A DNA stretch of 64,000 bases, taken from assembly GCF_003202205.1 (NCBI RefSeq), contig NZ_PDOG01000008.1, positions 65,021 through 129,020 of the forward strand, given 5' to 3'. The stretch's first letter is position 1, and each line of letters begins with the position of its first letter. Under the pieces are notes generated by a model. The model was given only the letters and a program-made list of their open reading frames with translations, did no database searches and was not told the DNA's origin. Both the position numbers and the translations under genes were made by a program. Shown one piece after another: positions 34,582 to 43,056 of this stretch. This DNA comes from Halomonas sp. LBP4 (GTDB lineage: Bacteria > Pseudomonadota > Gammaproteobacteria > Pseudomonadales > Halomonadaceae).

Positions 34582-35466
34582 TCACGACTGGCGTTGGCGA
34601 AACGCCTTGGGTGACAGGCCGGTATGGCGCTTGAAGAAGCGGGTGAAATAGGCAGGTTCGGAGAAACCAAGCTGGTAGGCCACCTCGCTGATTGTCATGC
34701 GCGTGTAGGTGAGCAATCGCTTGGCCTCCAGCATCAGCCGCTCATGGAGGAGTCGCTGGGCGCTGACGCCGGCCAGGCGCTGGCAGAGGGTGTTGAGGTA
34801 GGTGCCGGTGATGCCCAGCCGGTCGGCCAGCGAGGCCACCGAGGGCTGCTCCCGGTAGTGCCGTTCCACCAGGGTCTGGTAGCGCACCAGGTGGGCGTAG
34901 GCCTTGTCGCGGTTGGGCAACTGATGGATACGGCGCCGCTCGCCGCGACGTGCCACCAGCACCGCCAGGGCCTGGATCATGGCGTGCAGCATCGGCTCGC
35001 GTCCCGCGGCGGGATAGCGATACTCCGCGTGCAACTGGGTGACCAGGGTATTGATGGCGGCGGCCTCGGGCTGGTCGGCCAGGGGAAAGTGGGCGGCCTG
35101 GAAGAAGGTCTGCCCCTGGGCACCGAGCCGCTCGGTGAGCTCGCCGATCAGCGGCCGTGAGAGGGTGATGGCATAGCCGTCGGTGTCCTTCTCGAAGTCG
35201 AAGCCGTGGATCACCATGGCCGGCACCACCAGCACATTGGGCCCGGCGATGGGATGCCCGACGCCTTCCAGGTGCAGTTCGCCCTCGCCGCGACGGATAT
35301 AGAGCAGGTGCATCAGGTCCGCGTGGCGATGGGGCGGGATGTGCCAGTTGTGGGGGCCGCTGCGCTCGCGGATCAGCTCGCAGTGCAAAAGGTCCGGCGT
35401 CGGCCAGTGCTGTGTCTCCCCATACAGCTTGAAGACCGGCACGGCTCGTTCGAGCGCGTCGCTCAT
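34582..35466 (-). CDS. AraC-family transcriptional regulator (PobC-like)
   Basis: A 294-aa activator-type protein: an N-terminal cupin-like ligand domain (PVFKLYGETQHW, HIPPHRHADLMHLLYIRRGEGELHLEG) and a C-terminal double helix-turn-helix (SVASLADRLGITGTYLNTLCQ and ISEVAYQLGFSEPAYFTRFFKRHTG). The PVFKLYGE start recalls AraC proteins that control 4-hydroxybenzoate or related aromatic genes. It is divergent from the SDR-flavoprotein-NIPSNAP-SDR-TctC operon at 35.6-40.5 kb and probably controls it. Confidence 0.88.
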   Translation of the reverse strand: MSDALERAVPVFKLYGETQHWPTPDLLHCELIRERSGPHNWHIPPHRHADLMHLLYIRRGEGELHLEGVGHPIAGPNVLVVPAMVIHGFDFEKDTDGYAITLSRPLIGELTERLGAQGQTFFQAAHFPLADQPEAAAINTLVTQLHAEYRYPAAGREPMLHAMIQALAVLVARRGERRRIHQLPNRDKAYAHLVRYQTLVERHYREQPSVASLADRLGITGTYLNTLCQRLAGVSAQRLLHERLMLEAKRLLTYTRMTISEVAYQLGFSEPAYFTRFFKRHTGLSPKAFRQRQS

Positions 35467-35534
35467 CCTCGTTTCCCTCCCGCCAGGGATCTCCCCCGAG
35501 CTTAGACCAAAGAGTGAAGGAAGTTAGAAATCGT

Positions 35535-35548
35535 CCAACTCTTGTTGG
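35535..35548. promoter_or_regulatory. Palindrome in the araC/SDR divergent region
   Basis: CCAAC-TCTT-GTTGG forms a perfect inverted repeat about 70 nt upstream of the AraC gene and about 100 nt upstream of the SDR. It differs from the IclR-type boxes and could be an operator for the AraC protein or another factor. Confidence 0.35.
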
Positions 35549-35651
35549 GCAATGTGCCTTATATCGCCTCTCTCTCCAATGAAAAATACAAGCCATCCAC
35601 GGTCATCAGGCGACCCGGTGGAGGCGCCGACACCATCAGAGGAGGCTTCGG

Positions 35652-36473
35652 ATGGCAGCACAGACGACGACATCGAGGGATTGGCTCGGCCTGGCCGGCA
35701 TGGTCCAGGTGGTCACCGGCGCGGCCAGCGGCATCGGCGCCGGCATCGCCCGCGCCCTGGCCGAGGCGGGCGCCGACGTGGCCCTGCTGGATCGAAACCT
35801 GGCGGGCTGCGAGGCCCTGGCGGGGGACCTTGACGGCCTGCCCGGACGGCGACTCGCCCTGGCCTGCGATATCGCCGATGAGGCGCAGGTGCGCCGGGCG
35901 GCGGCGGCGGTGGAGGAGGCCCTGGGCCCCTGCCAGGGGCTGGTCAACGGCGCCGGCATCCTGCGCCCCGGCGGGCTCGCCGAGGTGTCGCTGGCCGACT
36001 GGAATGCGGTGCTGGCGGTCAACCTCACCGGCTACCTGCTCTGCGCCCGGGCCTTCGGCCAGCCGATGCGCGACCGGGGCCGCGGCAGCATCGTGCACAT
36101 CGCCTCGGTCTCCGCCAACCAGCCCCAGACCTGGAGCGGCGCCTACAGCCCGAGCAAGGCGGCGGTGGCGATCCTCTCCCGCCAGCTGGCCGCCGAGTGG
36201 GGGCGTCTCGGCGTGCGCAGCAACGTTGTCTCCCCGGGGATGATTCGCACCGAGCTCTCGGCGGCCTTCTACGCCCAGCCCGGGGTCACCGAAGCGCGCG
36301 AGGCCTTCACCGCCAGTCGTCGCATCGGCGAGGCCGAGGACATCGCCAATGCGGTGCTCTTCCTGCTCAGCGAGCGGGCCGGTTACGTCAACGGCGCCGA
36401 GCTCGGCGTCGATGGTGGGCTGCCCTGCATGCTGATGGACAAGGTGCCGCGCCCCGGCTTCTCGGCGGCGTGA
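35652..36473 (+). CDS. Short-chain dehydrogenase/reductase (module B, first)
   Basis: A 273-aa SDR: TGAASGIGAGIARAL, LVNGAGILRPG, catalytic Ser/Tyr/Lys in VHIASVSANQPQTWSGAYSPSKAAV, and SPGMIRTELSAAFYAQPGV. Ribosome site GAGGAGG. It resembles the module A SDR in the SPGMI region and in the C-terminal DKVPRPGF tail. First gene of an operon with flavoprotein, NIPSNAP protein, a second SDR and an orphan TctC. Confidence 0.87.
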   Translation: MAAQTTTSRDWLGLAGMVQVVTGAASGIGAGIARALAEAGADVALLDRNLAGCEALAGDLDGLPGRRLALACDIADEAQVRRAAAAVEEALGPCQGLVNGAGILRPGGLAEVSLADWNAVLAVNLTGYLLCARAFGQPMRDRGRGSIVHIASVSANQPQTWSGAYSPSKAAVAILSRQLAAEWGRLGVRSNVVSPGMIRTELSAAFYAQPGVTEAREAFTASRRIGEAEDIANAVLFLLSERAGYVNGAELGVDGGLPCMLMDKVPRPGFSAA

Positions 36474-36514
36474 TCCCCGCTTCGATAACAAGACCCTGAC
36501 AGGAGGGCAGTCAC

Positions 36515-38308
36515 ATGACTCCCAACATGCAAACACGCCATCCCTCGCAGGAAGTCCAGTGCGATGTGCTGGTGCTCGGCGCCGGCGCCGGTGGCCTCTC
36601 CACCGCCATCACCGCCGCCAGGCAAGGGCTCGAGGTCATCGTTCTCGAGAAGGCCGATGTCTTCGGCGGCACCACCGCCTTCTCCGGTGGCGTGCTGTGG
36701 ATTCCCGGCAACCATCACGGCCGGGCCCAGAATCCCGACGACTCACGTGAGGCCGCCCGCGACTACCTGCGCACCGAGGCCGGCGACTTCTTCGACGCCG
36801 AGGCCGTCGAGGCCTTCCTCGACAAGGGACCGGAGATGGTGGATTTCTTCGAGCGGGAGACCGCCGTCGAGTTCGTGCCGACCCTCTACCCCGACTACCA
36901 TCCGACGCGACCGGGTGGCATCGATATCGGCCGTTCGATCCTGGCCGCCCCCTTCGACCTGCGCGAACTCGGCAAGGAGATGCGGCGGATGCGCCCGCCG
37001 CTCGAGACCATCACCTTCATTGGCATGATGTTCAACTCCTCCAATGCCGACCTCAAGCACTTCTTCAATGCCACCCGCTCACTGACTTCCTTTCGCTATG
37101 TGGCCAAGCGCCTGGCCATCCACTTGAAGGAGCTCGTGCTCTACCGCCGCGGTGTCAATGTGACCAGCGGCAATGCCTTGGCCGCGCGGCTGGCCAGGAG
37201 TGCCTTCGATCTGGGCATTCCGATCCACACCGGCGCGCCGGCCCGCGAACTGCTGCATGTCGAAGGCCGGGTCCGTGGCGCCCGGGCGCTGCTCGAGGGG
37301 CGCGAGGTGACCATCGAGGCACGCCGGGGGGTGGTGCTGGCCTGCGGCGGTTTCGCTCAGGACGTGGCGCGCATCCGCCAGGCCTATCCGCACCTGCGGC
37401 GGGGCGGTGAGCATCACTCGCCGGTACCGGAGAGCAACACCGGTGATGGCCTGGCCATGGTGGAGGCGCTCGGCGTGCCGGTGACCTGCGAGTACCCCCA
37501 GACCTCCGCCTGGATGCCCACGTCCCTGGTACCCAGGAAGGGCGGCGGGACAGGCAAGTTTCCCCATCTGCTCGACCGCTACAAGCCGGGGGTGGTCGGC
37601 ATCGGCCCCGATGGCCGGCGCTTCTGCAACGAGTCCGATTCCTACCACGACGTCGGTACCGCCATGCTCGAGCACTGTCAGGACGACAGCACCCATATGT
37701 GGCTGATCTGTGACCAGACCTGCCTGAGCAAGTACGGCCTGGGCTACGTCAAGCCGGCGCCGATGCCGGTCGGGGGGCTGATCCGCAAGGGGTACCTGAA
37801 GCGCGGCCGCACGCTGACCGAGCTGGCGCGTGAAATCGGGGTCGAGCCCGGCCAGTTGGAGCACACCGTCGCCGAGTACAACGAGGGCGCCGCGGCCGGC
37901 GAGGATCGCCAGTTTGGCCGCGGCACCACCAGCTTCAACCGCTACCTGGCCGACCCCCAGCACGGGCCCAACCCCTGCGTGGCGCCGATCCACAAGGGGC
38001 CCTTCTACGCCGTCAAGGTCTACATGGGCGACCTCGGCACCTTCGACGGCATCAAGACCGACGTCTACGGGCGGGTGCTGGACGGTAACGGTGAGTGTCT
38101 CCAGGGACTCTACGCCGTGGGCAACGACCGGCGCAGCATCATGGGCGGCAGCTATCCCGCTGCGGGGATCACCCTGGGACCGATCATGACCTTCGGCTAC
38201 ATCACCGGCCGCCATCTGGCCGGCATCGACGACGACCTGGCGCAGCGGGCGCCGGCCGCCGAGACACCGGAAAAGGAGAAGGCCCATGGCCATCAAGCCG
38301 CTGATTGA
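36515..38308 (+). CDS. FAD-dependent dehydrogenase, 3-ketosteroid-dehydrogenase-like (module B)
   Basis: A 597-aa flavoprotein: LVLGAGAGGLSTAITAA, LEKADVFGGTTAFSGGVLWIPGNHH, RFCNESDSYHDVG, and MGGSYPAAGITLGPIMTFGY. Tyr547 and Gly551 keep the Y-x-x-x-G spacing of ketosteroid dehydrogenases. No signal peptide, so it is cytosolic, and electrons must pass to a quinone or other carrier not encoded here. The following NIPSNAP gene starts inside its last 23 nt. Confidence 0.85.
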   Translation: MTPNMQTRHPSQEVQCDVLVLGAGAGGLSTAITAARQGLEVIVLEKADVFGGTTAFSGGVLWIPGNHHGRAQNPDDSREAARDYLRTEAGDFFDAEAVEAFLDKGPEMVDFFERETAVEFVPTLYPDYHPTRPGGIDIGRSILAAPFDLRELGKEMRRMRPPLETITFIGMMFNSSNADLKHFFNATRSLTSFRYVAKRLAIHLKELVLYRRGVNVTSGNALAARLARSAFDLGIPIHTGAPARELLHVEGRVRGARALLEGREVTIEARRGVVLACGGFAQDVARIRQAYPHLRRGGEHHSPVPESNTGDGLAMVEALGVPVTCEYPQTSAWMPTSLVPRKGGGTGKFPHLLDRYKPGVVGIGPDGRRFCNESDSYHDVGTAMLEHCQDDSTHMWLICDQTCLSKYGLGYVKPAPMPVGGLIRKGYLKRGRTLTELAREIGVEPGQLEHTVAEYNEGAAAGEDRQFGRGTTSFNRYLADPQHGPNPCVAPIHKGPFYAVKVYMGDLGTFDGIKTDVYGRVLDGNGECLQGLYAVGNDRRSIMGGSYPAAGITLGPIMTFGYITGRHLAGIDDDLAQRAPAAETPEKEKAHGHQAAD

Positions 38309-38621
38309 CCACCGCGTCTACACCATCGCACCGCGCAGGATGGGCGAGTTCGTCGAGGTCTTCCATCGCCTGGCGATGCCGATCCTCAAGGAGACCCTGG
38401 GCACGCCGCTGGGCTTCCACACCAGCGTAGTGGGCCCCCAGAACCAGTTCGTGCACCTGTGGGGATACGACTCCCTGGCCGACTACGAGCGACGCTGTGC
38501 GGCGCGCGATGCTCACCCCGCCTTCGCCGAGTACCTGGCGGCCTCCGGCCACCTGATCGTGGCACAGGAGACCCGCCTGATTCGCGGCATCGATCGCCTC
38601 AATGAATGGGTGGCGTCATGA
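38286..38621 (+). CDS. NIPSNAP-family protein, single domain
   Basis: A 111-aa ferredoxin-like alpha/beta barrel protein with the family pattern: DHRVYTIAPRRMGEFVEVF at the start and VHLWGYDSLADYERRCAAR in the middle. AAAGGAG precedes the ATG; it overlaps both neighbours. NIPSNAP proteins have no settled catalytic role; dimeric members of this fold include small monooxygenases and dehydratases. Its strict coupling to a flavoprotein here and at 42-43 kb suggests it acts on the flavoprotein product. Confidence 0.83.
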   Translation: MAIKPLIDHRVYTIAPRRMGEFVEVFHRLAMPILKETLGTPLGFHTSVVGPQNQFVHLWGYDSLADYERRCAARDAHPAFAEYLAASGHLIVAQETRLIRGIDRLNEWVAS

Positions 38622-39382
38622 GTGCGGTGGCGTTGGTCACCGGAGGCGCCCAGGGCATCGGCTGGGCTACCGCTCGGCGCCTCGCTCGGGACATCCCCCA
38701 TGTGGTCGTCATCGACCTCGACGGCCAGGCTGCCGTGGCTCGGGCCAAGGAGCTGGGGCCGGGTCACCTGGGCGTAGAGGCCGACGTTACCGACACGGAA
38801 CAAGTCAGCGCCATGGTCGAGCGGGTAATGGCTGCCTTCGGTCGCATTGACGTGCTGATCAACAATGCCGGTATCGCCGAGCAGCCGGGGGAGACCCTGG
38901 GGCAGTCCGGGGAGGGCTTCGAGCAGGTGCTCAGGGTAAATCTGTGCGGCACCTTCCTGGTCACCCAGGCGGTCGCTGGCGAGATGCTGGCACGGAGGCA
39001 GGGAGCCATCGTCAATCTGAGCTCCATCGCCGCTCTGGGCGGCATTCCAACCCGTAACGCCTACGGTGCGGCCAAGGCCGGGATCCTTGGCATGACCCGC
39101 TCCATGGCCTGCGAATGGGCTCGACACGGGGTGCGCGTGAATGCCATCGCCCCCGGCTATGTGCGTACCACCCTGATCGACGAACTGGAACGGCGCGGCA
39201 CCATCGATATCGCGGCCCTCGAGGCCAGAACCCCGATGGGACGGCTGGCCGACCCGGCGGAGATCGCCGAGGCGATCGCCTTTCTCACCTCGCCGCAGGC
39301 CAGCTTCATCACCGGCAGCGTGCTGGTGGCAGATGGTGGCTGGAGTGCCCTCGGGGCGCCGGAGGCGAGCCTGCAAACCTGA
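38618..39382 (+). CDS. Short-chain dehydrogenase/reductase (module B, second)
   Basis: A 254-aa SDR: VTGGAQGIGWATARRL, Asp after beta-2 (VVVIDLDGQ) indicating NAD preference, LINNAGIAEQPG, catalytic Ser/Tyr/Lys in VNLSSIAALGGIPTRNAYGAAKAGI, and PGYVRTTLIDEL. Its start overlaps the NIPSNAP stop (ATGA). It is closer to FabG/BDH-type SDRs than to the first SDR of the operon, so the two probably oxidise different hydroxyls. Confidence 0.87.
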   Translation: MSAVALVTGGAQGIGWATARRLARDIPHVVVIDLDGQAAVARAKELGPGHLGVEADVTDTEQVSAMVERVMAAFGRIDVLINNAGIAEQPGETLGQSGEGFEQVLRVNLCGTFLVTQAVAGEMLARRQGAIVNLSSIAALGGIPTRNAYGAAKAGILGMTRSMACEWARHGVRVNAIAPGYVRTTLIDELERRGTIDIAALEARTPMGRLADPAEIAEAIAFLTSPQASFITGSVLVADGGWSALGAPEASLQT

Positions 39383-39511
39383 TGCTTTCCCGGCCACCGA
39401 TCAAGGAGGGCGGTGGCTATTCACCGTAGGGCAGGGATGAGCCGGCGCAGCGTGCTCGAACACGGCTGCGCAGTGCCCAGCGCAACCACAATCACAATAG
39501 AGGTGTACATC

Positions 39512-40513
39512 ATGAAGAGCCTGACAACCGCGAGTCTCGCCATCTCCACCGCCGCCATGCTGATGGCCGGTACGGTCCTGGCCGACTACCCCCAACGCAA
39601 TATCCAGGGCACCATCCAGTGGGGGGCCGGTGGTTCCACCGACGTGATCGCCCGCGGCCTGACGCCCCATGTGGAAGAGCTTCTCGGCACGACGGTCATC
39701 CTCACCAATCGCCCGGGGGGGACCGGGGTGATCGGCACCAATCACGTGCTGAACCAGCGAGCCGACGGCTACCACATCCTGTATGGCGCCGAGAATCCGC
39801 AACTCTTTCCCCTGCTGGGACTCGCCGACTTCGATTACAGCGACCTGCATCCGGTGAACATCACCAGCGTCGACATCGTGGTCTTCGTGGTACCGGCCGA
39901 TAGCCCCTTCGAGACCATGGAGGAACTGGTCGCTCATATCCGGGAGAACCCGGGCGAGCTGCGCATGGGCAACCAGGGCGCGGCGAGTCTGGCCGCCACC
40001 ACCCATGCGCTGGTCAGCAGTCTGATCGACTTCGACGTGCGCCATGTCACCTTCGCCGGCGAGGGCCCGGGCATTTCCGCCTTGCAGGGAGGGCATATCG
40101 ATTTCATGCCCTCGAGCCTCTCCTCTACCCGCGAGTACATCAACTCCGGTCGCCTTCGGGCCCTGGCGGTACTCGATGCCGAGCGTCTCGAGGCTTATCC
40201 GGACATGCCGGCGCTCACCGAACTGATTCCCGGCCTGCGGCCCTACATGCCCTATGGCTCCTTCAAGGGCGCCTACGTGCATAAGGATACCCCCGACCAC
40301 ATCAAGGCGATCCTCGAGGATACCTATGCCGAGGCCGTGGAGACCGAGGCCTTCCAGGCCTTCCTGGACAATGTCGGTGCCACGCCGCTGAACCTCTCCG
40401 GCGAGGCGGCCCAGGAGTACCTGGAGCGCTGGCAGTCGATCACCGCCTGGGCGATGTACGAGGCGGGCTCGCTCGACCAGTCGCCGGAGGAGTTCGCCAT
40501 CCGGCGGCCCTGA
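39512..40513 (+). CDS. Orphan TctC-type binding protein (Bug family)
   Basis: A 333-aa periplasmic receptor; signal peptide cleaved near GTVLA|DYPQRNI, then TIQWGAGGSTDVIARGL, NRPGGTGVIGTNHVLNQRADGYHILYG, and GEGPGISALQGGHIDFMPSSL. About 130 nt after the SDR, so either the end of the module B operon or separately transcribed. No TctA/B partner adjoins. Confidence 0.9.
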   Translation: MKSLTTASLAISTAAMLMAGTVLADYPQRNIQGTIQWGAGGSTDVIARGLTPHVEELLGTTVILTNRPGGTGVIGTNHVLNQRADGYHILYGAENPQLFPLLGLADFDYSDLHPVNITSVDIVVFVVPADSPFETMEELVAHIRENPGELRMGNQGAASLAATTHALVSSLIDFDVRHVTFAGEGPGISALQGGHIDFMPSSLSSTREYINSGRLRALAVLDAERLEAYPDMPALTELIPGLRPYMPYGSFKGAYVHKDTPDHIKAILEDTYAEAVETEAFQAFLDNVGATPLNLSGEAAQEYLERWQSITAWAMYEAGSLDQSPEEFAIRRP

Positions 40514-40536
40514 GGCGCCCGGGTGTTTCCGTCCCT

Positions 40537-40562
40537 GCGCCCCGCCGTGATCGGCGGGGCGC
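40537..40562. terminator. Hairpin terminator between convergent genes
   Basis: GCGCCCCGCCG (40537-40547) pairs with CGGCGGGGCGC (40552-40562) around a TGAT loop, followed by CGTCTTCT. It separates the orphan tctC (plus) from the EamA carrier (minus). Confidence 0.7.
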
Positions 40563-40572
40563 CGTCTTCTGG

Positions 40573-41457
40573 TCAACTGCGCCGGGTGGCCAGGAAAATC
40601 CCCGCAGCGATGATCAGGCTGGCCCCCAGGTAGGTGGTGAGGGGCGGGACGTCCCCGAACAGCACGAAGCCGAACAGCGAGGCCCAGACGATCTGCACAT
40701 AGAGGAAGGGTGAGGCCAGCGAGGCGGGGGCGCAGCGCATGGCCAGGATCAGCGACAGTTGGCTGACGGCACCGATCACCCCGATGGCCAGGAACGGCGG
40801 CAGCTCGGCGAGGCCGACTGGGGTCCAGAAGAAGGGCACCGCGACGCTGCTGACCAGAGCGCCGGCCAGGCCGGTATAGAACAGCGAGGTAAGCGGATGA
40901 TCGTGGCGGCCGAAGCGTCGGGTAGTGATCTGGTAGAGGGCGAAGCACAGCGCCATGCCGAAGGGTAGCAGGGCGGCTGGCTGGGTGCGCCAGTCCAGCG
41001 GGCCCACCGCCACCAGCACGCCGAGAAAGCCCACCAGCACCGCCAGGCCTCGGGCCCTGTCGACCCGCTCGCCCAGCAGTGGCACCGCCAGCAGGGTGAC
41101 CAACAGGGGCGCGCCGAAGTGAAACACATAGACCTGCAGCAGCGGTAACTCGCGCAGCGACAGGTAGGCAAGCAGGCTAGCGGCGGCAAGCAGCAGGCCG
41201 CGCAGACACTGGCCGCCCAGGGACTCGGTGATGAGCAGACCGCGGAAGCGCGGCAGCCCCAGCCACAGCAGATAGCCCGCCAGGATCACCATATGACCGG
41301 CATAGCGGGCCCACAGTACCTGCACCGGTGAGTGGGTTTGGGTCAGCCACTTGGCGATGCTGTCCAGCACCACGAACAGCAGGCCGGCGATCAGCATGTA
41401 GCCGATGCCGAGCAGCGGGCGGTCGCCCGGCAGGGCCCTGGTGGGAAGTCTTGGCAT
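40573..41457 (-). CDS. EamA/DMT-superfamily transporter
   Basis: A 294-aa inner-membrane protein with ten predicted hydrophobic segments in two EamA repeats (GYMLIAGLLFVVLDSIAKWL at the start of repeat 1; PFLYVQIVWASLFGFVLFGD near the end of repeat 2). The family moves metabolites or amino acids, often outward. It is transcribed from a promoter holding a perfect inverted repeat and is next to module C genes. The substrate is unknown. Confidence 0.85.
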   Translation of the reverse strand: MPRLPTRALPGDRPLLGIGYMLIAGLLFVVLDSIAKWLTQTHSPVQVLWARYAGHMVILAGYLLWLGLPRFRGLLITESLGGQCLRGLLLAAASLLAYLSLRELPLLQVYVFHFGAPLLVTLLAVPLLGERVDRARGLAVLVGFLGVLVAVGPLDWRTQPAALLPFGMALCFALYQITTRRFGRHDHPLTSLFYTGLAGALVSSVAVPFFWTPVGLAELPPFLAIGVIGAVSQLSLILAMRCAPASLASPFLYVQIVWASLFGFVLFGDVPPLTTYLGASLIIAAGIFLATRRS

Positions 41458-41488
41458 GCATCACCGCTGAAGAAGAGGGTGGGGGGAA

Positions 41489-41509
41489 TAGAATCATGTT
41501 CTGATTCTA
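41489..41509. promoter_or_regulatory. Inverted repeat TAGAATCA-N5-TGATTCTA before the EamA gene
   Basis: Perfect 8-bp arms at 41489-41496 and 41502-41509 separated by TGTTC, 32 nt upstream of the EamA start. It also contains a degenerate IclR-type 15-mer (TAGAATCATGTTCTG, form TRGAA-N5-TTCYR), so it may belong to the same regulon as the other boxes. Confidence 0.55.
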
Positions 41510-41536
41510 GCATAGCATAGCCTGCTAATGAAAATT

Positions 41537-41558
41537 GCCCGGCAACCGACTGCCGGGC
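41537..41558 (-). terminator. Terminator of the module C operon (minus strand)
   Basis: GCCCGGCA (41537-41544) pairs with TGCCGGGC (41551-41558) around a 6-nt loop. Read on the minus strand it follows the stop at 41586 and is trailed by AATTTTCATT, a T-rich tail typical of Rho-independent termination. Confidence 0.75.
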
Positions 41559-41585
41559 GACGAAAAGCTGTAATACAGGGTAGCG

Positions 41586-42410
41586 TCAGTCGCCGACCAG
41601 GGCGTGGGCCTTCTCCAGGGCCGTGCGGGCTCGCTCCAGGGCGCTGACCCCCTGCTGGCGCAGGGCGTCGGTGGGGATCTCCAGGCTGAGCGGCACAGTG
41701 GGCGATATCACCGCCAGCAGGCCCTTGAGATCCGCCTGGCCGTCGCCGGGGAAGCGCCGTTCGCAGCGGGCCTCGCGCAGGATCTCGTCCATGCTGGCGG
41801 GGATCGGTCCGGGCACATCGCATAGTTGCACGTAGCGCATCCAGTCGGCGGGCACCTGGGCAAGGTCCTCCAGGCGGCTGCGTGAGCGGTCCAGGTGGAA
41901 GGCGTCGACCAGCAGGCAAGCGTTGGCATGGCCGGCCTCGCGCACCGCGCCGACGATGCGACGCGCCTGGTTGAGGTCCTTGACCCCGGTCCAGGGCATG
42001 AACTCCAGGTGGGGGTGCAGGCCGTGGGGAGCGGCCAGCTCGCAGAGGGCGGCGAAGTTGTCGATCAGGCGCGCGTGGTCGTCGTCGTTGCCGGCGACCA
42101 GGATGTCGCTGGCGCCCAGTTCCGCGCCCACCTCCACGAAGCGAGCGAAGTCGTCGCGGACCCGGGTGTCGGGCTTGAGGCGCAGGATCTCGATATCGGC
42201 CACCTTGACGCCGGTGTCCCGGATGCGGCGCCGGGTCTCGCGTAGCAGGGCGGCATCGGTGAGCAGCGGGAAGCTCGGCTCCTCGGGAGTCGCCGGCGTG
42301 GGCCGCAGGCCCACGTAGTCGTAGCCGGCACGGGCCGCGGTCTCCACCATCTCCGGGGGCGACAGCTCCAGCACGGTGAGGGCGGCGAGGGAGTAGGGGT
42401 GTTGGCTCAT
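41586..42410 (-). CDS. TIM-barrel sugar-phosphate isomerase/epimerase-like protein (module C)
   Basis: A 274-aa paralogue of the protein at 27745-28611, with the same putative metal ligands: Glu in HLEFMPWTG, Asp/His in LVDAFHLDRSR, Gln/Asp in YVQLCDVPG and Glu in LSLEIPTDA. The fold is that of AsbF-type dehydroshikimate dehydratases and sugar isomerases. It is the last gene of the flavoprotein-NIPSNAP-TIM operon, so the TIM barrel is paired with a flavoprotein in two independent modules. Confidence 0.8.
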   Translation of the reverse strand: MSQHPYSLAALTVLELSPPEMVETAARAGYDYVGLRPTPATPEEPSFPLLTDAALLRETRRRIRDTGVKVADIEILRLKPDTRVRDDFARFVEVGAELGASDILVAGNDDDHARLIDNFAALCELAAPHGLHPHLEFMPWTGVKDLNQARRIVGAVREAGHANACLLVDAFHLDRSRSRLEDLAQVPADWMRYVQLCDVPGPIPASMDEILREARCERRFPGDGQADLKGLLAVISPTVPLSLEIPTDALRQQGVSALERARTALEKAHALVGD

Positions 42411-42432
42411 GGGACAGGTCTCGGTGGGCGCC

Positions 42433-43056
42433 TCACTTCAGGGGCGAGAAGTCGGCCGGCAGGTAGATGGTGGAGTGCATGTCGAGCAACTGGGCGGGCC
42501 CGCCCTTGGGGGGCCAGACGCCGTCGCTGACGGTACGGGTACGGATCTCGAGGCGCTCCTCCAGGGTCCGGTAGGGCCAGAGGTGCATGATGCGCGGCGT
42601 CTTGCCGTTGGTGGCGTAGAAGGCGGCGGCGAGCGGCGAGTAGGCGTCGGTGGTGCGCGGTGGCACGGCGTCGGTCCAGCCATCGAGGGTGGCCTTGAGC
42701 CCCGAAGGACGCACGTCGTAGACGCGCAGCTCGTAGAAGGGGCCGAAGTCACCCGGGGTGATGCCGTCGAGGAAGGGGAAGAGGCTATAGTCCTCGATCC
42801 GCATGTTGGTCATGAACTCCTCGACACCCAGCGGGTTGCCGGCCAGCAGCAGATGCTCGCGCTCCGCCTGGCGTGCCTCCAGGCTGTCGAAACCTCGCAG
42901 CACGGCCACCTGGTTGAGCGGCCCCAGTTCTGAATACCAGCAGCCGAACAGCTGTCCACCGATCCCGTCGGCCTGCAGGGCTTCCTGGATGCGCGCCATG
43001 GCCTTGCCGTGGGTGGCGACGAGAACGGTGAAGGTGATCAGTTCGAAGTGCTTCAT
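42433..43056 (-). CDS. NIPSNAP-family protein, two domains
   Basis: A 207-aa protein made of two ferredoxin-like NIPSNAP halves. The second begins YELRVYDVRPSGLKATLDGW (about residues 108-127) and contains IMHLWPYRTLEERLEIRT, while the first half (FELITFTVLVATHGKAMARI) is more divergent. Its start overlaps the flavoprotein stop (ATGA). The module B homologue has only one domain (111 aa), so the pair probably forms the same dimeric barrel by different routes. Confidence 0.83.
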   Translation of the reverse strand: MKHFELITFTVLVATHGKAMARIQEALQADGIGGQLFGCWYSELGPLNQVAVLRGFDSLEARQAEREHLLLAGNPLGVEEFMTNMRIEDYSLFPFLDGITPGDFGPFYELRVYDVRPSGLKATLDGWTDAVPPRTTDAYSPLAAAFYATNGKTPRIMHLWPYRTLEERLEIRTRTVSDGVWPPKGGPAQLLDMHSTIYLPADFSPLK

